From NCBI GenBank assembly GCA_945865375.1, contig CAMBEJ010000034.1, forward strand, positions 1 through 40,286: DNA of 40,286 nucleotides, read 5' to 3'. Below are positions 35,442 to 40,286 of this stretch, piece after piece. The notes beneath the pieces are model-generated. The model did not search any database. It was given only the letters and a program-made list of their open reading frames with translations, and was not told the DNA's origin. The stretch is from Akkermansia muciniphila. Lineage in GTDB: Bacteria > Verrucomicrobiota > Verrucomicrobiia > Limisphaerales > F1-80-MAGS106. The position numbers and the translations under genes are program-made. Each line of letters begins with the position of its first letter. Position 1 is the stretch's first letter.

Positions 35442-37688
35442 ATGAGCATTCCTTCGCGAACCCATTTGACGGCAGCCCTCCGTGTCTGGGTCGTTTTGGT
35501 GTTCCTGGCAGGGCTGCGGATGAGGGTGGATGCGGAGGTCTCCATCCCGCCCGGCGCACAGCGGGGCTCCGATTCACCAAAAAAGGCTCATTGGGCTTTC
35601 CAAACATTACAGCGTCCGGCGGTCCCCTCGACGGATTCAACTGCGGTTTCTTTGTCGGGTTCGGTGCCCTCCCCTGCCCTGCAACGTGGCTCCGGCAACC
35701 CAATCGATGCGTTTGTCCGGTCCCTGCTCGCCTCCAAGAAGCTCTCCGCGAATCCGCGAGCGACCCGGCGCGAGTTGATCCGTCGTGCGACGTATGATCT
35801 GACCGGTTTGCCGCCGACCCTGGGGGAAGTGGAAAGATTCGTGACCGACGCGGACCCCCAGGCATGGGAGAGATTGATCGAACGTTTGTTGAGTTCGCCG
35901 AGGTATGGCGAGAAGTGGGGCCGGCACTGGCTTGATCTGGTGCGTTTTGCGGAGAGCAACAGCTACGAACGCGACGGTGCGAAACCGCACGCCTGGCGGT
36001 ATCGGGACTACGTGATCCGATCCTTCAACGCGGATACGCCTTACGATCGTTTTGTGCAGGAGCAACTGGCTGGCGATGAGTTGGCGGCGGCGATGCCCGA
36101 AGGCGGAACGGAGGCGTTGATCGCGACGGGGTTTTACCGGTTGGGGATCTGGGACGACGAACCGGCGGATCGGGAGCTCGCGAAGTACGACGCCCTGGAT
36201 GATCTGGTGACGACGACGGGGCAAGTATTTTTGGGTCTGACGATCGATTGCGCGCGATGTCACAACCACAAGCTCGACCCCATACCGCAGCGCGATTATT
36301 ACCGGTTACTGGCCTTTTTTAAGAACATCAGCCCTTACCGTAACGGGGGGCCGACGGATGAGGCGGCCATTTTTGCGAATGGTGCCGAGAGGGCTGCCTA
36401 CGTGGCGAAAGTGCGCGAAATCGAGACGCAGCGCGCGGAATTGGAAACGGTGGTTGCGAAGGCGGAGGCGCAGTTTCGAGCGCACCTTGCGGCGTCGGGT
36501 GACGCTGAAAAGGTGACTGCCACAACATTCGAAGAACGGTGGAAGAAAGAAGGCATTCTGGCTCTTGGCGCTGAGATGTTCCAGCAGCACCAGGAGGCTC
36601 GGCGTGTTCTGGGGACCCTGAGAGCCGACTCGATCCCCGTCGAAAAGGCTTTGGTGGTGAGCGAGGCGGGGTCGGAGGCACCGGAGACGTTCGTGTTGTC
36701 GCGCGGGAATCCGGCGGCTCCCGGGGAGAAAGTCGAACCGGGGTTCCCCGCAGTGCTGGGTTCGCCGGAACCTCCGGTTTCCACGGGTATGAAAGGCGCG
36801 AGGACAACGGGTTTGCGGAGCCTTTTGGCGGACTGGATTGTTTCGGATAAAAACCCTATTGCAGCTCGCGTGATGGTGAATCGGATTTGGCAGCATCACT
36901 TTGGGCGGGGGTTGGTTCGATCTCCGAACAACTTTGGTTTGAATGGCGACGCGCCGACGCATCCTGAGTTGTTGGACTGGCTCGCCTGTGAGTTCTGGGA
37001 GAAGGGTTGGAGTTTGAAGGCCATGCACCGCTTGATCATGGCATCGGAGACCTACCGCATGTCCTCGGAAGGACGCGAGGAGGCGTTGAAGGCCGATCCG
37101 GCTAACGACACCTTGTGGCGGTTTGACATGCGCCGGCTCACGGCGGAGGAGATTCGTGACACCGTCCTGTCGGTCACGGGCTCGTTGAATTTAAAAATGT
37201 ATGGGCCTGGGGTTTACGTGGAAATTCCTGCGGAAGTTCTGGCCGGGCAATCCCAGCCGGGCAACGGATGGGGAAATTCTTCGCCCTCGGAGCAGGCGCG
37301 CCGGAGTCTCTATATCCACGCAAAGCGGTCGTTGCTCACGCCGATTTTGGAGAGTTTCGACATGGCGGAGACGGATCGGTCAGCCCCGGTCAGGTTCACG
37401 ACGGTCCAGCCCACGCAAGCGTTGGGCACTCTGAACGGCTCTTTTTTGAACCGGCAAGCCCGTCTGTTTTCGGACAATCTGCGCTCCGAGCTGGGCCAGA
37501 ACACGCGGCTCTTGGTCCAGCGCGCCCTGCACCTCTGCACGGCACGAGAGCCCACGGTCGATGAAGTGGAGCGTGGAGTTCGTTTCATCCAGGGCTCATG
37601 CGTCGATGAAAGACTCTCCCCGGAAGCTGCCTTGGCTCAGTTTTGCCTGCTTGCATTGAACTTAAACGAACTGGTTTACCTGGATTAA
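35442..37688 (+). CDS. DUF1549/DUF1553 protein (planctomycete-cytochrome-type partner protein)
   Basis: A 748-residue exported protein with an N-terminal signal (VWVVLVFLAGLRMRVDA). Residues 85-305 form DUF1549 (NPIDAFVRSLLASKKL, RATYDLTGLPPTLGEVERFV, YGEKWGRHWLDLVRFAESNS and the CxxCH motif DCARCHNHKLDPIPQRDYY). Residues 455-715 form DUF1553 (NPIAARVMVNRIWQHHFGRG, VRSPNNFGLNGDAPTHPELL, RRLTAEEIRDTVLSVTGSL, VQPTQALGTLNGSF). A charged coiled-coil linker (about 315-400) separates them. Many relatives carry an N-terminal PSCyt1 haem domain, which is missing here. The gene lies one base before the DUF1501 gene, the standard pairing in Planctomycetes and Verrucomicrobia. The biochemical role is unproven; polysaccharide breakdown is often suggested. 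Confidence 0.93.
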   Translation: MSIPSRTHLTAALRVWVVLVFLAGLRMRVDAEVSIPPGAQRGSDSPKKAHWAFQTLQRPAVPSTDSTAVSLSGSVPSPALQRGSGNPIDAFVRSLLASKKLSANPRATRRELIRRATYDLTGLPPTLGEVERFVTDADPQAWERLIERLLSSPRYGEKWGRHWLDLVRFAESNSYERDGAKPHAWRYRDYVIRSFNADTPYDRFVQEQLAGDELAAAMPEGGTEALIATGFYRLGIWDDEPADRELAKYDALDDLVTTTGQVFLGLTIDCARCHNHKLDPIPQRDYYRLLAFFKNISPYRNGGPTDEAAIFANGAERAAYVAKVREIETQRAELETVVAKAEAQFRAHLAASGDAEKVTATTFEERWKKEGILALGAEMFQQHQEARRVLGTLRADSIPVEKALVVSEAGSEAPETFVLSRGNPAAPGEKVEPGFPAVLGSPEPPVSTGMKGARTTGLRSLLADWIVSDKNPIAARVMVNRIWQHHFGRGLVRSPNNFGLNGDAPTHPELLDWLACEFWEKGWSLKAMHRLIMASETYRMSSEGREEALKADPANDTLWRFDMRRLTAEEIRDTVLSVTGSLNLKMYGPGVYVEIPAEVLAGQSQPGNGWGNSSPSEQARRSLYIHAKRSLLTPILESFDMAETDRSAPVRFTTVQPTQALGTLNGSFLNRQARLFSDNLRSELGQNTRLLVQRALHLCTAREPTVDEVERGVRFIQGSCVDERLSPEAALAQFCLLALNLNELVYLD

Positions 37689-37689
37689 C

Positions 37690-39183
37690 ATGAACATTTT
37701 CTCATCAAGCGCGGGAGCGGGATCGAGCTCGGGCGGGTTTTGTGGCCGCACGCGCCGGGAGTTTTTGTGGGAAGCGGGCGCCGGGTTCACAGGGCTAGCT
37801 TTGACGGGGTTGCTTTCGGTGGATCGATTTTTTGGAGGCAACCTTCAGGCTGGAGCCACCGCCCCGGATGCTTTCAGGAACCCGCACGCGCCCAAGCCGC
37901 CACACGTGGGTGGCAAGGCGTCCAACGTGATTTTTCTTTTCATGTATGGAGGGCCGAGCCAAGTGGACACGTTCGATTACAAGCCCAAGCTGTATCCGCT
38001 CGACGGGAAAACCATTGCCGTCAAAACCTTTGGCCGTGGCGGCAAACGAAACGAAAGCCGGGTTGTGGGACCGAAGTGGCAGTTCAAGCAATATGGTCAA
38101 AGCGGGAAATGGGTGAGCGATCTGTTTCCGCATTTAGCGACTTGTGTGGACGACATGGCGTTTTTGCATTCGATGACCGCGGACTCACCGATCCATGGTT
38201 CGGCCATGCTCCAGATGAACACCGGCAAGATTCTCTCGGGCAGCCCAAGCCTGGGGTCGTGGGTGAATTACGGGCTGGGCAGCGTGAACGAAAATCTGCC
38301 TGGTTTTGTGGTGATGTTGGACCCGACAGGCGGCCCGATCAGCGGGGCCAAGAATTGGTCTAGCGGGTACATGCCGGCGAGTTATCAGGCGACGGTCATG
38401 CGGTCTGGCAGCGAGCCGATCCTGGACTTGAAGAGGCCCGAGGGAATGAGCGAGAGATCTCAACGGCGGATGCTTGACACCCTCCGCGAGTTCAACAACG
38501 AGCACCTGAAAACACGGTCGGACAACAGCCAACTGGCGGCCCGCATCGCGAGCTACGAGATGGCTTTCAGCATGCAACGGCACGCGCCCGAGGCCGTGGA
38601 CATCACCCTGGAAAGCGAGGCGACGCGACAGATGTATGGGTTGAACGACAAGCGAACCGAGGATTTTGGGAGACGCTGCCTGCTCGCGCGGCGGCTCGTG
38701 GAACGGGGGGTGCGGTTCGTCCAACTCTACGCTGGCGGCGCGCACAATGACAGCAATTGGGATGCCCACGATGATTTGATGAAGAATCACAGCTATCACG
38801 CCGCGCGAACGGACCAACCCATCGCGGCGCTCCTGAAGGATCTGAAGCAACGAGGGCTGTTGGACAACACGCTCGTAGTGTGGGGTGGAGAGTTCGGACG
38901 ACAGCCCACGGCAGAGAACGTCACGGGAACGGGGCGCGATCACAATTCTTACGGCTTCACCATGTGGCTCGCCGGAGGAGGGGTCAAAGGAGGCATCAGC
39001 GTGGGAGAGACCGACGAGTTGGGAGCGGCCGCTGTGGTGGATCCGCTCCACGTCAAGAACCTGCACTCCACAGTGCTCAACCAGATGGGTTTTGACCCCA
39101 GCAAACTGACTTATTTTTACGGCGGTCTGGATCAAAAGCTGGTCGGGGTCGAGGGTGCGGACCCGATCCAACAGGTGATTTAG
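37690..39183 (+). CDS. DUF1501 protein, Tat-exported, sulfatase-like fold
   Basis: A 497-residue protein with a Tat signal (TRREFLWEAGAGFTGLALTG). DUF1501 features: VIFLFMYGGPSQVDTFDYKP, MTADSPIHGSAMLQMNTG, the long core LGSWVNYGLGSVNENLPGFV and the metal-type motif VVWGGEFGRQPTAE followed by GTGRDHNSYGFTMWLAGGGV. The fold is related to alkaline phosphatases and sulfatases. It is co-transcribed with the DUF1553 gene one base upstream and likely works with it in the periplasm. Confidence 0.93.
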   Translation: MNIFSSSAGAGSSSGGFCGRTRREFLWEAGAGFTGLALTGLLSVDRFFGGNLQAGATAPDAFRNPHAPKPPHVGGKASNVIFLFMYGGPSQVDTFDYKPKLYPLDGKTIAVKTFGRGGKRNESRVVGPKWQFKQYGQSGKWVSDLFPHLATCVDDMAFLHSMTADSPIHGSAMLQMNTGKILSGSPSLGSWVNYGLGSVNENLPGFVVMLDPTGGPISGAKNWSSGYMPASYQATVMRSGSEPILDLKRPEGMSERSQRRMLDTLREFNNEHLKTRSDNSQLAARIASYEMAFSMQRHAPEAVDITLESEATRQMYGLNDKRTEDFGRRCLLARRLVERGVRFVQLYAGGAHNDSNWDAHDDLMKNHSYHAARTDQPIAALLKDLKQRGLLDNTLVVWGGEFGRQPTAENVTGTGRDHNSYGFTMWLAGGGVKGGISVGETDELGAAAVVDPLHVKNLHSTVLNQMGFDPSKLTYFYGGLDQKLVGVEGADPIQQVI

Positions 39184-39201
39184 CTTGATCAGCAGGATTA
39201 G

Positions 39202-39334
39202 CACCACAGCGACACTTTTGGACATTGACCACGGATTGCACGCATTGCACGGATAAGATGAGGGTGGATTCCCTCCCATCCGTGTCATCCGTGTCATCCG
39301 TGGTTGAATTCTCGGATGAAGTGTCGCTGTAGTG
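39202..39334. repeat. 133-bp imperfect palindromic repeat element
   Basis: The outer arms CACCACAGCGACACTT (from 39202) and its near-complement at 39319-39334 match in 15 of 16 bases. Inside, CCACGGAT-type units (39228-39256) oppose the triple CATCCGTGT repeat (39278-39303), and GAGGG/CCCTC closes the centre. The whole would fold into one long hairpin between the DUF1501 and PIG-L genes. Confidence 0.75.
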
Positions 39335-39346
39335 TTAGATAAAGTT

Positions 39347-40126
39347 ATGCAAAAGAACGTCGCATTTGCGATTGCAGCGCACCCAGACGATATCGAGTTC
39401 TTGATGGCCGGAACGTTGCTGTTGTTACGCGAGAAGGGATTCGAGATTCATATCCTGAATATCTCGAGCGGAAACTGCGGCAGCCAGACGCGGAAGGCGG
39501 CTGAGGTGAGGCGAATCCGACGTTTGGAAGCGATTGAGGCCTCCCGGGTTTTGGGCGCTCACTTTCATCCTGGCTTCGCGGATGACCTGGAGATTTTCTA
39601 CGATGCGCGGAGTCTGCGGCGCTTGGCCGCGATGGTGCGCGAGGTGCGCCCCACCGTGGTTCTGACACATTCGCCACAGGACTATATGGAAGACCACATG
39701 AACACTTGCAGGCTGGCCGTCACGGCCGCTTTCGCGCGGGGAATGCCCAATTTTGTCACCCAACCTCGGCAATCCGCGACGGAAGGTGAGGTGACCCTCT
39801 ACCACGCGATGGCCCACGGATTGCAGGACGGGCTTGGCCAGCCCGTCCCTGCCGAGTTTTTCGTGGACATCACCCGGACGTTGGCCACGAAACGGGCGGC
39901 CTTGGCGGCTCACGCCAGTCAAAAAGAATGGCTCGATGTGAGTCAAGGGATGGATTCCTACCTGTCAGCGATGGAGGAAACGGCCCGGGATGTCGGCCGC
40001 ATGTCAGGGAAATACCGATTTGCGGAAGGCTGGAGACGGCATTCGCACATTGGGTTTTGCGGCAGCGGCACCGATCCAATCCGGGAATTCCTGACCGGGT
40101 GCTGTGTGAACCGCAGACAGGTTTAG
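39347..40126 (+). CDS. PIG-L family deacetylase
   Basis: A 259-residue protein from the ATG at 39347 (MQKNVAFAIAAHPDDIEFLM); a GTG at 39332 inside the upstream repeat is less likely. The zinc site is AHPDDIEF plus the downstream His in MEDHMNTCRLA, with VVLTHSPQDYM before it, as in the LmbE/PIG-L family of N-acetylglucosaminyl deacetylases. It would remove acetyl groups from an amino sugar conjugate. Its stop codon overlaps a half copy of the neighbouring repeat. The context (DUF1553/DUF1501) fits sugar metabolism. Confidence 0.9.
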   Translation: MQKNVAFAIAAHPDDIEFLMAGTLLLLREKGFEIHILNISSGNCGSQTRKAAEVRRIRRLEAIEASRVLGAHFHPGFADDLEIFYDARSLRRLAAMVREVRPTVVLTHSPQDYMEDHMNTCRLAVTAAFARGMPNFVTQPRQSATEGEVTLYHAMAHGLQDGLGQPVPAEFFVDITRTLATKRAALAAHASQKEWLDVSQGMDSYLSAMEETARDVGRMSGKYRFAEGWRRHSHIGFCGSGTDPIREFLTGCCVNRRQV

Positions 40127-40147
40127 CACTACAGCGACACTTTTGGA
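40126..40147. repeat. Half copy of the palindromic repeat
   Basis: GCACTACAGCGACACTTTTG repeats the left arm of the 39202-39334 element nearly exactly. The rest of the element is missing and group II intron sequence follows within a few bases. Confidence 0.7.
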
Positions 40148-40149
40148 AA

Positions 40150-40286
40150 ATGAGTAGAGTAGGCGAAGCGGACGGATTGAGAGGCACAGGCCAATGACCG
40201 TCTCGCTTCGCCCCTCATCGAACCGGACAGGCGGTTTTCCCGCATCCGGCTCTCCGAGGGCCATTCATCGCATTGCTTATTGTTCA
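40150..40286 (-). other. 3' end of a group II intron (domains V and VI), cut by window edge
   Basis: On the minus strand 40252-40220 folds like intron domain V: GAGCCGGA pairs with TCCGGTTC over eight bases, a short bulge follows, then GCGG/CCGC closed by a GAAAA loop. A long hairpin (GGCGAAGCG...CGCTTCGCC, about 40211-40161) fits domain VI, followed by TACTCTACTCAT, which resembles the 3' end of class C introns. The reverse-transcriptase gene and the 5' end would lie beyond the right edge. Domain V is the most conserved part, so the call is fairly firm; the exact 3' splice site near 40150 is inferred. Confidence 0.7.

Noticed and set aside
1..40286. CRISPR array
   Set aside because: No regularly spaced repeats of 24-37 bases were seen on either strand.

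Overview
The window looks like a chromosomal accessory region of a member of the Verrucomicrobiota (relatives of Pedosphaera/Limisphaerales are my best guess). The clues are a DUF1549/DUF1553 protein paired with a Tat-exported DUF1501 protein, a pseudopilin with a short N-terminal methylation motif and a C-terminal ADGH-type tail, Ig/LamG-type secreted proteins, a PIG-L deacetylase and spread-out Verrucomicrobia-style intergenic repeats. All family names come from motif reading; no database search was possible.

Layout. (1) 1-2003, minus strand: the start of a type I specificity gene (hsdS, cut by the window edge), an hsdM with unusual catalytic motifs, and directly upstream a fossil N-terminus of a second hsdM. 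(2) 2398-5309, plus: two overlapping genes for secreted proteins. (3) About 5310-11736: an integrative element with a replication module on the minus strand (tyrosine integrase, unknown protein, excisionase-like HTH, small Cys-rich protein, CHC2 primase, ATPase/helicase, strong terminator, tandem GCAGTAAC repeats), seated beside tRNA-Leu(UAA). (4) 11737-18930: a 7.2 kb segment bounded by 43-bp perfect direct repeats of the tRNA 5' half. It holds a pseudopilin, a membrane-anchored protein, a secreted two-domain protein, a decayed REP-associated transposase with 26-bp inverted ends, and the remains of a second type I R-M locus (hsdS tail, intact AAA ATPase with DUF4143, hsdR head).

(5) 19205-31590, minus: one long, tightly coupled defence operon. 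In transcription order it holds a DUF499-like P-loop ATPase, a short PglZ-type phosphatase, an RHH-type antitoxin and PIN toxin, an ORF6N protein, a DUF1156 Zn-ribbon adenine methylase, an unrecognised 152-residue protein, an SNF2 helicase and a DUF4209-like protein. It is closest to type 3 BREX and the DUF499/DUF1156 anti-phage clusters but matches neither exactly. Three of its genes carry disabling changes: TGA at codon 32 of the ATPase, TAG at codon 108 of the methylase, and frameshifts plus truncation in the last gene. The island therefore looks like a decaying or recently inactivated defence system.

(6) 31591-33641: a gene-poor strip with fossils, a Phd/PIN toxin-antitoxin pair with a palindromic operator, and a conserved small protein. 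(7) 33769-40126, plus: an outer-membrane barrel protein, the DUF1553 and DUF1501 pair, and a PIG-L deacetylase, the last flanked by a palindromic repeat family. (8) 40150-40286, minus: the 3' end (domains V and VI) of a group II intron that sits beside a half copy of that repeat.
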